Source of the DNA: Crenothrix polyspora | GTDB lineage: Bacteria > Pseudomonadota > Gammaproteobacteria > Methylococcales > Methylomonadaceae | Assembly (NCBI GenBank): GCA_945902915.1 | Contig: CAMDNJ010000011.1 | Location: 1-40,270 of the forward strand | Reading direction: 5' to 3' | DNA: 40,270 bases | Notes under the pieces: generated by a model | The model's database searches: none | What the model was told of the DNA's origin: nothing | The model's input: the letters and a program-made list of their open reading frames with translations, nothing else | Program-made: the position numbers and the translations under genes | Shown: positions 1-8,638 of the stretch, in pieces | How the letters are laid out: every line of letters starts with the position of its first letter | Numbering within the stretch: position 1 is the first letter of the stretch

Positions 1-15
1 CGTAAACTATCAAGC

Positions 16-975
16 TCAGATTGCACTCAATTCTTTTTCTTTCTTGAGTCCTTTGGGTAAAGAAAATACGACCTTTTCTTCTATGCCTTGAATTTCAATG
101 GTCGATTTTCCGCCCCATTGTTTTAATTGATTTATAACTTCTTGCACTAAGACTTCAGGCGCTGAAGCTCCGGCCGTAACACCTACGACATTTACGCCCT
201 CAAACCAACTTTGTTGCATATCACTAGCGGTATCAATTAGATAAGCTTTTTTGCCCAGTTGTTCTGCAATTTCGCGTAGACGGTTAGAATTAGAACTATT
301 GAAAGAACCAACGACTAAGATGGTATCTGCAGTTTTTGCTAATTCATAAACGGCATCTTGACGGTTTTGAGTAGCATAACAAATGTCGTCTTTCTTTTGT
401 TCTTCTATGGACTTAAAGCGCGCTCTCAAGGCATCTACCATAATTTTGGTATCAGTCATCGATAAAGTGGTTTGCGTAACGTAGGCGAGATTTTCGGGGT
501 TATTAACGACTAGCTTGTTGACGTCTTCGGGTGTTTCTACTAAATAAATGCCACCATTATCGGTACATTTTTCATATTGCCCCATGGTACCTTCTACTTC
601 GGGGTGGCCAGCGTGACCAATCAGTATCACTTCACGGTCAGATTTAGCGTGTTTAGCCACTTGTATATGTACTTTAGTGACTAAAGGGCAGGTGGCATCG
701 AACACAGTCAATTTACGCTCTTTAGCTTCTTTTTGTACTTGTTTAGAAACACCATGCGCACTAAAAATTAAATAAGAACCGACAGGTACATCGCTAAGTT
801 CTTCAATAAAAATGGCGCCTTTTTCTTTAAGGCCATCAACAACGGTACGGTTGTGTACCACTTCATGACGAACATAAATGGGAGCCCCGAATGCTTCGAT
901 GGCTTGATCTACAATTTCAATAGCGCGGTCAACACCGGCACAGAATCCACGGGGGTTAGCGAGTACAATTTGCAT
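16..975 (-). CDS. ispH: 4-hydroxy-3-methylbut-2-enyl diphosphate reductase
   Basis: This enzyme catalyses the last step of the MEP isoprenoid pathway, reducing HMBPP to IPP and DMAPP with a 4Fe-4S cluster in the cytoplasm. The 319-residue protein is full length for the family. The three cluster cysteines are visible at C12 (NPRGFCAGV), C96 (DATCPLV) and C199 ([10 protein letters not shown]), and the active-site loop HPEVEGT lies around residues 124-130 with E126. The start follows directly from the conserved N-terminus [12 protein letters not shown]. The stop codon lies only 15 bases from the left edge of the window, so the gene is complete. It lies 35 bp downstream of rraA on the same strand and may be co-transcribed with it. 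Identification is secure. Confidence 0.98.
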   Translation of the reverse strand: MQIVLANPRGFCAGVDRAIEIVDQAIEAFGAPIYVRHEVVHNRTVVDGLKEKGAIFIEELSDVPVGSYLIFSAHGVSKQVQKEAKERKLTVFDATCPLVTKVHIQVAKHAKSDREVILIGHAGHPEVEGTMGQYEKCTDNGGIYLVETPEDVNKLVVNNPENLAYVTQTTLSMTDTKIMVDALRARFKSIEEQKKDDICYATQNRQDAVYELAKTADTILVVGSFNSSNSNRLREIAEQLGKKAYLIDTASDMQQSWFEGVNVVGVTAGASAPEVLVQEVINQLKQWGGKSTIEIQGIEEKVVFSLPKGLKKEKELSAI

Positions 976-1010
976 ATCTTGACTTCAATAGTTGGTTTAT
1001 ATAATTCATT

Positions 1011-1496
1011 TTAACTCAAGTTCGTTGCCGATACGATCATTCCGTCATTATCGGCATATAAATAATGATCTTTTTTGAAGTTGACACCGGCAAAAGAGAT
1101 TAATAAGTCACGATCACTATGATTTTTTTTATGAGTTTTCAAGGGATGGGCGTGCAGTGCACGTAGGCCAATAGGCATAGTGCTTAAAATGTCAGTATTG
1201 CGAAGACAGCCATAGATAATAATACCTTGCCAACCATTTTCGATAGCTATTGCAGCTAAGTTAGCATCTATTAATGCGCAGCGATGGGAGCCACCGCCAT
1301 CAATCACTAAAACACGATTTTGTACCTTCTCTGCTAATATGGTTTTGACTAACGCATTGTCTTCAAAGGTTTTTAAGGTTGTAATTTGACCAGAAAAAGA
1401 AGCGTTACCCCCAAAGGACATAAACAAGGATTCAGCAATTTGGAAATGATCTTGACCAGAATAAGTATCACAAAGTGCTGCTGTAGTAAAAGTCAT
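1011..1496 (-). CDS. rraA: RraA family protein (regulator of ribonuclease E activity)
   Basis: RraA binds the C-terminal scaffold of RNase E in enterobacteria and inhibits mRNA decay. Members of the same fold can also act as class II HMG/oxaloacetate aldolases. The 161-residue length equals that of E. coli RraA. The family core is visible as VLVIDGGGSHRCALIDANLA (about residues 63-82), followed by GIIIYGCLRNTDIL. The N-terminal TAALCDTY motif is also typical. Family assignment is firm; whether this copy acts on RNase E or is an aldolase cannot be decided from the sequence. It lies between ispH and the DUF938 gene, all on the minus strand. Confidence 0.9.
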   Translation of the reverse strand: MTFTTAALCDTYSGQDHFQIAESLFMSFGGNASFSGQITTLKTFEDNALVKTILAEKVQNRVLVIDGGGSHRCALIDANLAAIAIENGWQGIIIYGCLRNTDILSTMPIGLRALHAHPLKTHKKNHSDRDLLISFAGVNFKKDHYLYADNDGMIVSATNLS

Positions 1497-1571
1497 GTTT
1501 GAAATCTCTGTTTAGGTTTAAGTGCATCATTATTTGTTTTTTTATAAATCGTTGTGACTGCGTAACATCAG

Positions 1572-2168
1572 TTAGTTATTTTGTAAAACAAGTAAACGAT
1601 TGTTAGCGGGCATGTCGAAATCATTGCGTAAACTAAGCCCTAGTTTCGACGCTAACAATAGGATGTCTTCTATATTTTTAATACCGCTTAAGGGGTTTTG
1701 GTTTTTAAGCCAGAGTTCAAATTGGGAATTACTGTCACTCGTGTAACTGCCATTATAATTAAATGGGCCATAAATACACAGTAAGGCCTTAGGATTTAAG
1801 CGTTTGCTAAGTTGAGAAAAGCCTAGTTGTACTTCTTGCTCACTCATAATGTGTAGCGTATTAGCCGTAAATACTGCGTCTAAATGATCGAAGGGCCATA
1901 TTTCATCGGTGATGTCCAAGGCTATTGCAGGTTTTAAATTGGTCTGTGTGCTGGTTTCTTGCCATAAATTAATATCAGAGATATTTTCTGGTTTATCGGT
2001 AGGCTGCCAGATTAAATGAGTTAGGTGTTTGGAGAAATAACAAGCATGTTGGCCCGTACCACTACCAATTTCCAATACATGGCTAGTTTTTGCAAAGACT
2101 TGGCGAATAATTTGTAATATTGGTTCTTTGTTATTTTCGCAGGCTTGAGAAAAAGCTTTATGGCTCAT
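1572..2168 (-). CDS. DUF938 family SAM-dependent methyltransferase-like protein
   Basis: A 198-residue soluble protein with a class I methyltransferase fold. The SAM-binding glycine loop VLEIGSGTGQHACYFSKHL is at about residues 31-49, followed by an acidic-end strand (WQPTD). A conserved TANTLHIMSEQEV segment lies near residues 103-115, and the GPFNYNG motif near the middle is typical of DUF938. The substrate of this family is not established. The gene is divergent from the FemAB-like gene, with only about 53 bp between the chosen starts, so the two promoters must overlap or be very compact. There is no sign of decay. Confidence 0.85.
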   Translation of the reverse strand: MSHKAFSQACENNKEPILQIIRQVFAKTSHVLEIGSGTGQHACYFSKHLTHLIWQPTDKPENISDINLWQETSTQTNLKPAIALDITDEIWPFDHLDAVFTANTLHIMSEQEVQLGFSQLSKRLNPKALLCIYGPFNYNGSYTSDSNSQFELWLKNQNPLSGIKNIEDILLLASKLGLSLRNDFDMPANNRLLVLQNN

Positions 2169-2221
2169 GTGTATAAATGATTGATAATGTTCTGTCGCAT
2201 TTAACTTTACTGGTTTTAAAA

Positions 2222-3349
2222 ATGGAAGTAAAACAAATTAACAGTATGACTCAAGTTGATGCCGTAGCATGGAATAATTTGACTGGCACTGCATATCCAT
2301 TTATGCGCCATGAGTTTTTATTGGCGCTAGAGCAAAGTGGTGCAGTTTGCGAGCATAGCGGTTGGCTAACTGCACATATGTTAGTCATAAAACAAAATCA
2401 ATTGCTCGCTTTTATGCCGATGTATGTCAAACAACATTCTTGGGGTGAATATGTGTTTGATCAATCTTGGGCGCAGGCTTATCATCAGCAGGGATTAGAC
2501 TATTATCCAAAGTTACTAAGTGCTATTCCGTTTACACCTTGCCTAGGACCTCGAGTAGTTGTAAATGCGGGTATTGATACGCTGGACGTGATGCGCTTAC
2601 TGTTAGATTTTATTAAGCAACATGCGCAACAGCATAATATTTCTTCATGGCATTGTTTGTTTCCTGAGTTACCACAGTTAGAAGCCTTGCGAACATTGGC
2701 TTTAAGTATACGAGAAGGTGTTCAGTTTCAATGGTTTAATCAAGGCTATACTGATTTCAATGATTTTTTGAATACTATGAATGCCAGTAAACGAAAAATG
2801 ATAAAGCGTGAACGTCGTCGAGTAGTAGAGCAGGGTGTGCAACTCCTGCGTATTGCAGGATCCGATGTCAATGAGCATCAGTGGCAGACTTTTTTTGAGT
2901 TGTACTCATTGACGTATTTGAAAAGAAATTCTCAGCCTTATTTGAATCTGGCATTTTTTAAACAAATCGCTGCGACAATGGGTGAGTATTTATTATTAAT
3001 ACTAGCGCTTAAAGATGAGCAACCTGTCGCTGCGGCTTTAAGTTTTATAGGTGACGATACTTTGTATGGGCGTTATTGGGGAAGTTACGAAGACTATCAT
3101 AGTCTGCATTTTGAAGCCTGTTATTACCAAGGTCTTGATTATTGTATAGAGCAGGGCTTAAAGCGCTTTGATTCTGGTGCTCAAGGCGAACATAAAATTG
3201 CCAGAGGATTTGAACCTGTCACAACTTACTCTGCGCATTGGCTTAAAGATGAGCGCTATGCAAAAGCTGTCGAGCATTTTTTAGAGAAAGAACGAAAAGA
3301 AGTGCTGCAATATAAGCAGGTTGCAACTCACTACCTACCTTTTAAATGA
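2222..3349 (+). CDS. FemAB/GNAT-like protein of the COG3146 'peptidoglycan biosynthesis/recognition' family
   Basis: A predicted cytoplasmic acyltransferase-fold protein of 375 residues with no signal peptide. The family-typical segment MYVKQHSWGEYVFDQSWAQA is followed by YYPKLLSAIPFTPCLGPR, and the C-terminal half has ALSFIGDDTLYGRYWGS, which resembles the second GNAT-like domain of FemAB proteins. Proteins of this group are annotated by analogy with Fem aminoacyl transferases, but their substrate is not proven. I chose the ATG at 2222 (MEVKQINSMTQVDAVAWNNL) because that protein matches the usual family start. An in-frame ATG at 2177 would add 15 residues and almost touch the divergent gene. 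The stop codon falls inside an 8-bp tandem repeat. Confidence 0.83.
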   Translation: MEVKQINSMTQVDAVAWNNLTGTAYPFMRHEFLLALEQSGAVCEHSGWLTAHMLVIKQNQLLAFMPMYVKQHSWGEYVFDQSWAQAYHQQGLDYYPKLLSAIPFTPCLGPRVVVNAGIDTLDVMRLLLDFIKQHAQQHNISSWHCLFPELPQLEALRTLALSIREGVQFQWFNQGYTDFNDFLNTMNASKRKMIKRERRRVVEQGVQLLRIAGSDVNEHQWQTFFELYSLTYLKRNSQPYLNLAFFKQIAATMGEYLLLILALKDEQPVAAALSFIGDDTLYGRYWGSYEDYHSLHFEACYYQGLDYCIEQGLKRFDSGAQGEHKIARGFEPVTTYSAHWLKDERYAKAVEHFLEKERKEVLQYKQVATHYLPFK

Positions 3350-3375
3350 TTAAATGATTAAATGATTAAATGATT
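3344..3375. repeat. Tandem repeat, 4 x 8 bp (AAATGATT)
   Basis: Four perfect copies of AAATGATT cover the 3' end of the FemAB-like gene. The first copy contributes the TGA stop codon. Because the unit is 8 bp, successive TGA triplets occur in different reading frames. This looks like a slippage-prone microsatellite. Confidence 0.9.
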
Positions 3376-3409
3376 AAGAGATTATAGTTGTCTCCTAATG
3401 TCGTTAGCT

Positions 3410-4267
3410 TTATTGTATTTCCCTGTGACGGACAATGACATTAACGATAGGACTATTAAAATGTTTAACTAATGCTTCGACTAAATACACTGAGCGATGT
3501 TGGCCACCCGTGCATCCTATAGCGATAGTCAAATAACTACGTCCTTCTGCTTCAAATCGAGGAATCCAACGTTCAAGAAAAACACTGATATCCTGAAAAA
3601 ACTCATGTACTAGTGGTTGTTCAGCAAGAAAATCGACTACAGATTGATCTTTTCCTGTTAAGGCGCGTAATTCTGGAACCCAATAAGGATTAGGTAAGCT
3701 ACGTGCATCAAACACAAAATCGGCATCTAAGGGCACACCATGCTTAAAGCCAAAGGATTGGAATTGTAGAGAAATATGTTGGTAGTCACGTTCGCCTATT
3801 TGATCTCTAATAAGCTCACGTAACTGCTGATAGTGAGTTCGACTGGTATCAATAACGACATTGGCATGCTTGGCTACCGGTATCAGCATTTCTTTTTCAA
3901 TTTTAAGTGCTTCTTTTAACGGTGTATTTAAATCCGTTAATGGATGCCTGCGACGTGTTTCGCTATAACGTTTTAATAATGTTGCTTCTTCGGCCTGCAT
4001 GAAAATAATTTCACAATCAATACCTTTTGCACGGATTGATTTTAAAATCTCTGAGAAATTAGCGAGGCTTTCACTTTGGTTTCTAGCATCTATGCCTACT
4101 GCTGTCTTGGCATAGGTTTGTTGATCTGCCAACATGACATCATTAATGAAGTTCTCAAGCAAGGTAACTGGTAAATTATCGATACAATAATAACCACAGT
4201 CTTCCAAAGTATCTAAAGCGATACTTTTACCTGAACCTGAGAGGGCGCTGACAATGAGTAGTTTCAT
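3410..4267 (-). CDS. rapZ: RNase adapter protein RapZ (YvcJ-type GTPase/ATPase)
   Basis: In E. coli RapZ delivers the small RNA GlmZ to RNase E and so tunes GlmS and amino-sugar supply for the envelope. The 285-residue protein is full length. The P-loop ALSGSGKS is at residues 8-15 and is followed by ALDTLEDCGYYCIDNLP, a family signature. The C-terminal domain carries DFVFDARSLPNPYWVPELR and IAIGCTGGQHRSVYLVEAL, both highly conserved. It is the last gene of the kdsD-rpoN operon, 59 bp after hpf. ptsN, which normally precedes rapZ, is missing. A hairpin lies immediately upstream of the start codon. No GlmZ-like RNA is visible in the window. Confidence 0.97.
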   Translation of the reverse strand: MKLLIVSALSGSGKSIALDTLEDCGYYCIDNLPVTLLENFINDVMLADQQTYAKTAVGIDARNQSESLANFSEILKSIRAKGIDCEIIFMQAEEATLLKRYSETRRRHPLTDLNTPLKEALKIEKEMLIPVAKHANVVIDTSRTHYQQLRELIRDQIGERDYQHISLQFQSFGFKHGVPLDADFVFDARSLPNPYWVPELRALTGKDQSVVDFLAEQPLVHEFFQDISVFLERWIPRFEAEGRSYLTIAIGCTGGQHRSVYLVEALVKHFNSPIVNVIVRHREIQ

Positions 4268-4276
4268 AAAAGTTTA

Positions 4277-4316
4277 GGCGAAAGATACAAAAGGCAATTC
4301 GCTTTTGTCTTTCGCC
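4277..4316 (-). promoter_or_regulatory. Intercistronic hairpin between hpf and rapZ
   Basis: The inverted repeat has arms 4277-4285 plus 4288-4293 on one side and 4302-4307 plus 4308-4316 on the other. That gives 15 base pairs with a 2-nt bulge and a loop of about 8 nt. On the minus-strand transcript it ends about 9 nt before the rapZ ATG. There is only a weak U-rich stretch after it, so a processing site, stability element or translational control hairpin is as likely as a terminator. Confidence 0.6.
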
Positions 4317-4326
4317 CTATACCTAA

Positions 4327-4617
4327 TTATCTATGGCTGCCAGTTTTTTCTTTATGCTTAGTGATTTGACGATCTAACTTATCGACCATCTCATCAATAG
4401 CTGCGTACATATCTTCTTGATGATCTTCAGCAAAAAACTTTGCACCACTGACTTGTAAAGTAGCTTCTGCTTTTTGAATTAATTTTTCTACGCTTAAAAT
4501 AACGTGTACATCAGCTACATTGTCAAAATGACGTGCTAATTTTTCAAATTTAGCATCGATATGTGCTTTTAATGCTTCAGTTACTTCAAGATGATGTCCG
4601 GTTACTATAAGTTGCAT
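4327..4617 (-). CDS. hpf: Ribosome hibernation promoting factor, short form
   Basis: The protein binds the 30S decoding region in stationary phase and promotes 100S dimers. It has 96 residues, the length of the short HPF/YfiA class, with no long C-terminal dimerisation domain. The beginning MQLIVTGHHLEVTEALKAHI and the segment DVHVILSVEK are typical, as is the acidic stretch EDMYAAIDEMVDKLDRQ. An AGGAG Shine-Dalgarno sequence sits just upstream of the ATG. The gene follows rpoN by 46 bp, the usual neighbourhood in gammaproteobacteria. Confidence 0.96.
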   Translation of the reverse strand: MQLIVTGHHLEVTEALKAHIDAKFEKLARHFDNVADVHVILSVEKLIQKAEATLQVSGAKFFAEDHQEDMYAAIDEMVDKLDRQITKHKEKTGSHR

Positions 4618-4663
4618 GGATTAAACTCCTTTCTTTAATGGTTGGTTGGAATGTCAATTAGCG

Positions 4664-6109
4664 CTAAAAAAGACGTTTGCGCTGACTTGATGATGAAATA
4701 AACATGGCTTCACGATACTTGGCAATAGTTCTTCGAGCAACATTAATGCCTTTTTCTTGTAAAAAATCAGCAATTTTATTATCACTTAAAGGTTTTGCTG
4801 GATTTTCAGTATCGATTAATTCTTTAATAAAAGCTCTAATGGCTGTAGAGGAACATTCGCCGCCTCCTTCCCTTGATACATGACTGGAAAAGAAATATTT
4901 AAACTCAACAATGCCATTAGGGGTATGCATGAATTTTTGTGTGGTCACTCTAGATATGGTTGATTCATGTAATTCGAGTACCTCAGCAACATCCCTTAAT
5001 ACCATAGGCTTCATGGCAATAGAACCGTACTCTAAAAATCCTGTTTGTTTTTCAATAATACAACGGGCTACACGTAGTAACGTATCGTTACGGTTATGAA
5101 GATTTTTAATAAACCATTTAGCATCTTGCAAATGATCTTTCATGCAAACATTATCTTTACTGTTGTCTGCACGTTTAATCAACGATGAATAGAAAGGATT
5201 AATACGTAATTTTGGGGCAATGTCCTGATTTAAGTTTACTTGCCAGACATCATTCTGTTTAGTGACATAAACATCGGGGATAACATATTCAGAACTAGCT
5301 ACCTGAATTTTTTCGCCGGGTTTTGGATCTAGAGTCCTGATAAGAGAGACTATATCATCTAATTGTCGTTCAGTTACGCCCAGTTTACGTATTAATTTGG
5401 CTTGCTGATGAGTAGCTAACAACTTTAAATATTTCGTAACAACAAGTAAAGCTAGTTCTCGATAAGGGGTGGACTCTGGTAGTTGTAGTAACTGTAACTT
5501 TAAACAATCACTTAAATCAATAGCGGCTACACCTGATGGATCAAATTGTTGCACTCGATGGAGTACGGCGAAAACCTCGTCAAGTTCCAAGTCTTCAAAT
5601 TGATTTTGCAAGCCTTGGAAAATATCTTCGGGTGTATGGCTAAGATAACCTTCATTATTAACTGAATCAATGATAGCTGTGGCAATAGCATGATCACGCT
5701 CTGAAAAAATAGTTAATTCTAATTGCCATAATAAATGATCTAAAAGTGTGGCTTCATTGCTACGTTGAGTTTCAAATTCAACGGTTTCAGGATTACTGAT
5801 ACCGGAGGTTAAAACTGTTTCATAAGTATCTTCCCATGATGAATCTATAGGTAGTTCTTCAGGTATAGTAGTCTGTGAGCCTTCACTAGTATAAGACTCA
5901 GAAATTTCATTATTACTTTCAGCGGTATCTATTGCTTCACGAGGAATACTTTCATCCTCACTGATCTCCAACATGATGTTGGAATCAAGAACTTGCTGTA
6001 TTTCTTGTTGCAAATCTAAGGTCGACATTTGTAACAATTTTATCGCCTGCTGCAATTGAGGCGTCATTGTTAATTGTTGGCCTAGCCGAAGATTTAATGA
6101 TTGTTTCAT
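4664..6109 (-). CDS. rpoN: RNA polymerase sigma-54 factor
   Basis: Sigma-54 directs RNA polymerase to -24/-12 promoters and needs AAA+ enhancer-binding activators. The 481-residue protein has all three regions: a glutamine- and leucine-rich region I (residues 1-50, LGQQLTMTPQLQQAIKLLQM), an acidic region II (about 50-120), and core-binding and DNA-binding domains. The RpoN box ARRTIAKYRE is at residues 458-467. The helix-turn-helix segment DVAEVLELHESTISRVT is also present. The gene lies between lptB and hpf, as in enterobacteria and pseudomonads, so it is probably co-transcribed with LPS-export genes. Confidence 0.98.
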   Translation of the reverse strand: MKQSLNLRLGQQLTMTPQLQQAIKLLQMSTLDLQQEIQQVLDSNIMLEISEDESIPREAIDTAESNNEISESYTSEGSQTTIPEELPIDSSWEDTYETVLTSGISNPETVEFETQRSNEATLLDHLLWQLELTIFSERDHAIATAIIDSVNNEGYLSHTPEDIFQGLQNQFEDLELDEVFAVLHRVQQFDPSGVAAIDLSDCLKLQLLQLPESTPYRELALLVVTKYLKLLATHQQAKLIRKLGVTERQLDDIVSLIRTLDPKPGEKIQVASSEYVIPDVYVTKQNDVWQVNLNQDIAPKLRINPFYSSLIKRADNSKDNVCMKDHLQDAKWFIKNLHNRNDTLLRVARCIIEKQTGFLEYGSIAMKPMVLRDVAEVLELHESTISRVTTQKFMHTPNGIVEFKYFFSSHVSREGGGECSSTAIRAFIKELIDTENPAKPLSDNKIADFLQEKGINVARRTIAKYREAMFISSSSQRKRLF

Positions 6110-6190
6110 TCGGTCACATTTAAGTTGGGGTAAGGCTTTATGGTTATCCAGATGTTTTGTTAGTGAAATTACAAATAATTACCAAAGTAA

Positions 6191-6916
6191 TTATAGGCTA
6201 AAATTATTACCTAAATAAACTTTACGTACTTCTTCATTTTCAACAATATTCTTTGCTCCGCCTTCTGCGATGACTTTGCCATCACTAAGTATATACGCAC
6301 GATCACATATACTTAATGTTTCTCTCACATTATGCTCAGTAATTAACACACCTATACCACGATATTTCAGTTGTTCGATGATTTTTTTTATATCGTCTAC
6401 TGATATAGGGTCAACACCTGCAAAAGGCTCATCAAGCAAGATGAATTTTGGATTAGTCGCTAATGCTCTAGCAATCTCTACTCGTCGCCGTTCTCCACCC
6501 GATAAACTAAGAGCTTTTTGATGGCGCAAATGATTAATATGAAATTCTTGTAATAAGTCTTCAATGATTTGTTCTTGTTGACTTAACGTTAGGTCAGAAC
6601 GGATTTGTAAGACAGCGCGTAAATTGTCTATCACACTCAGTTTACGAAAAACAGAAGGCTCTTGAGGCAAGTAACCAATACCATGTATCGCTCTTATATG
6701 CATGGGACAGTCGGTAATATCCTTATCACCTAAGGTTATTTTTCCTTGATCGGCTTTAATTAAACCAACCATCATATAAAAACTAGTAGTCTTGCCCGCT
6801 CCATTTGGACCTAATAACCCAACTACTTCTCCTGAACTGACTTGCAATGAAACACCATTAACAACGTTTCGCTTGTTATAGGTTTTAATTAACTGATGTG
6901 CTGCTAAAGTGGTCAT
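6191..6916 (-). CDS. lptB: LPS export ABC transporter ATP-binding protein LptB
   Basis: LptB is the ATPase of the LptB2FG complex that extracts LPS from the inner membrane. It has 241 residues. The Walker A GPNGAGKT is at residues 36-43, the ABC signature [15 protein letters not shown] is in the middle, and Walker [14 protein letters not shown] follows, with an H-loop in [10 protein letters not shown]. The strongly conserved [16 protein letters not shown] segment separates LptB from other ABC ATPases. It lies downstream of lptA by 90 bp and upstream of rpoN by about 80 bp. Confidence 0.97.
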   Translation of the reverse strand: MTTLAAHQLIKTYNKRNVVNGVSLQVSSGEVVGLLGPNGAGKTTSFYMMVGLIKADQGKITLGDKDITDCPMHIRAIHGIGYLPQEPSVFRKLSVIDNLRAVLQIRSDLTLSQQEQIIEDLLQEFHINHLRHQKALSLSGGERRRVEIARALATNPKFILLDEPFAGVDPISVDDIKKIIEQLKYRGIGVLITEHNVRETLSICDRAYILSDGKVIAEGGAKNIVENEEVRKVYLGNNFSL

Positions 6917-7006
6917 ATTTAAATACTAAAAAACTAAAGGCAAGAAAATAAATAGTGTGTAATATCTTGTCGTTGGATGGACTGACATGATATGGATCTA
7001 AAGCTT

Positions 7007-7537
7007 TCACTGAGTCGTGCTTTTTTGGGTTGGTTGTTTGGGTTTTAAAATGACATGTACTCGTTTAGTGTCAGATGATTTCTCACCGGCATTAACTAAT
7101 GAGGTTTTAGTATTATATTCAATCAAATCGCTAGAATAAATGCCGTCATCTTTCCAAACAGTTGCAGTATCTATGAGCACTAATTGGTTGGCCTTAGGGA
7201 AATAGTGTCCTATAAATGACTCGCCGGTTATGTCTGTAGCGCCTATAGTTGGCGTTTGTTTAAACTTTGCTTTATTCCCAGTAAAAACTAATTTATCAGC
7301 GTCACCATTAATAAAATAAACTACCAACTTATCAGAATGAACGACGATACTGCCTTGAACTGAAACGACATTGCCCGTATATGTACTGGTAGCGGTAAGA
7401 TCATCATAAGTAGCGGTATTTGAATCAATGGTTATGGGTTGATCTGCATCTGTTTCCAAAGCAAGCGCATTGCAACTCAGTAATATCATGACTAATGCAA
7501 GGTAGTAAAAGAGTGTTGATGGTTTATTTTTTTTCAT
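7007..7537 (-). CDS. lptA: Periplasmic LPS transport protein LptA
   Basis: LptA forms the periplasmic bridge that carries LPS from LptC to LptD. The 176-residue product has an N-terminal signal peptide (about residues 1-26, hydrophobic LALVMILLSCNALA). The OstA/LptA domain follows, with DQPITIDSNTATYDDLTATS and STYTGNVVSVQGSIVVHSDK, the usual beta-jellyroll repeat start. The C-terminus is lysine- and glutamine-rich and probably disordered. The start overlaps the 3' end of lptC by 14 bp, which suggests translational coupling. Confidence 0.94.
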   Translation of the reverse strand: MKKNKPSTLFYYLALVMILLSCNALALETDADQPITIDSNTATYDDLTATSTYTGNVVSVQGSIVVHSDKLVVYFINGDADKLVFTGNKAKFKQTPTIGATDITGESFIGHYFPKANQLVLIDTATVWKDDGIYSSDLIEYNTKTSLVNAGEKSSDTKRVHVILKPKQPTQKSTTQ

Positions 7538-8096
7538 AGTTTCCTTTTACATTGGCCAGTAATTGTATGTGAACAGGATCAATATAACTAAGATTCATAC
7601 CTATTCCAGTCGTTATATTGAGCTCGTTAATTAATTCTGCCCATTCAACAGTTTCTGCGTAATTTTTTTCAGGTTTTACATTTAATTCACGGGTATTAAT
7701 CCTAAGAGGGCTTACGCCTTCTGCTTTGGCTCTATCAATAACCACTTGGCCTTTCAGTGATAAATCTTTACCGTCACTGGATAAAATACCTGTTTCAGAT
7801 TTAACCACCCATGGTGGCATTTTTGCATTAGCATTTATAAATGTCATGACTGGGTTTTTCATGTGAGTAGTGCCATCATCACTATAATGAATTAATTCAT
7901 CAGCCAACACTTTGTTTTTTAAAGCGCCAAATTCATCCATTTCCCATTTGATATAGCCTTTACTAAAATAATCAGGGCTATGGGCAGGCGCTTGATTATA
8001 TTGAGTGTCTATCATGCCGGTCATTCTAAGCAAAAACCAACTTAATAAAGCAATTATCGCGAGATAAATATACAGTTTGTTTTCTCTCAAGGTCAT
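7524..8096 (-). CDS. lptC: LPS export protein LptC
   Basis: LptC is a bitopic inner-membrane protein that links LptBFG to LptA. The 190-residue product has a single N-terminal membrane segment (about residues 8-26, LYIYLAIIALLSWFLLRM) followed by a periplasmic domain. Features typical of the weakly conserved LptC family include PDYFSKGYIKWEMDEFGAL and LKGQVVIDRAKAEGVSPLRI. The assignment rests on both the fold-like pattern and the position between kdsC and lptA. It overlaps kdsC by 4 bp and lptA by 14 bp. Confidence 0.92.
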   Translation of the reverse strand: MTLRENKLYIYLAIIALLSWFLLRMTGMIDTQYNQAPAHSPDYFSKGYIKWEMDEFGALKNKVLADELIHYSDDGTTHMKNPVMTFINANAKMPPWVVKSETGILSSDGKDLSLKGQVVIDRAKAEGVSPLRINTRELNVKPEKNYAETVEWAELINELNITTGIGMNLSYIDPVHIQLLANVKGNYEKK

Positions 8097-8638
8097 TTTA
8101 GATAAATATTCAATAGGTCATCAAAATGACCCTGGGCTTGCATGATTAAGTCGCAGACTTCTCGAACTGCACCATGGCCACCTAATGCGGAGGTACACCA
8201 ATCGGCTCGTTCTTTAACAGCAAAATTGGCGTCATTAACGGCAATAGCAAGACCTACTCGCATCATGATAGGTAAATCAAGTAAATCATCACCTACGTGG
8301 GCGACCTGTTCTGGCAAGACCCCTACTTGACATAACAGTTCGTTAAACGCAGTTCGTTTATCTTCGTGCCCTTGATAAACATGTTCAATTCCTAAGCTTT
8401 TCATTCTTAGCGCCACTGAATTTGATTTTCGACCGGAAATAACCGCTACTTCAACACCTGTTTGGCGCAATAGTTTAATGCCATGCCCATCTCTTGCATG
8501 GAATGACTTGTACTCATTGCCATCGTTATCAAAGAATAACTTGCCATCTGTGAGTACGCCATCAACATCTAATATTAATAATTTAAGTTTTTTAGCTTTT
8601 TCGATAATAGATTGCATATTATTATTTGATAGCATCAT
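8093..8638 (-). CDS. kdsC: 3-deoxy-D-manno-octulosonate 8-phosphate phosphatase
   Basis: KdsC is a HAD-superfamily phosphatase that makes free KDO for LPS inner core. It has 181 residues with the nucleophile and general acid in LLILDVDGVLTDG (D24, D26). Motif II is VAVISGRKSNSV, and motif III/IV is HVGDDLLDLPIM. The small C-capless HAD form is as expected for this tetrameric enzyme. Two ATG codons lie at the start (8638 and 8617 in frame). The first overlaps the kdsD stop as ATGA and is preferred for coupling. Confidence 0.96.
   Translation of the reverse strand: MMLSNNNMQSIIEKAKKLKLLILDVDGVLTDGKLFFDNDGNEYKSFHARDGHGIKLLRQTGVEVAVISGRKSNSVALRMKSLGIEHVYQGHEDKRTAFNELLCQVGVLPEQVAHVGDDLLDLPIMMRVGLAIAVNDANFAVKERADWCTSALGGHGAVREVCDLIMQAQGHFDDLLNIYLK

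Noticed and set aside
2177-2221. Upstream ATG for the FemAB-like gene
   Set aside because: Adds 15 hydrophobic residues not expected in the family and nearly abuts the divergent gene; the ATG at 2222 is preferred.
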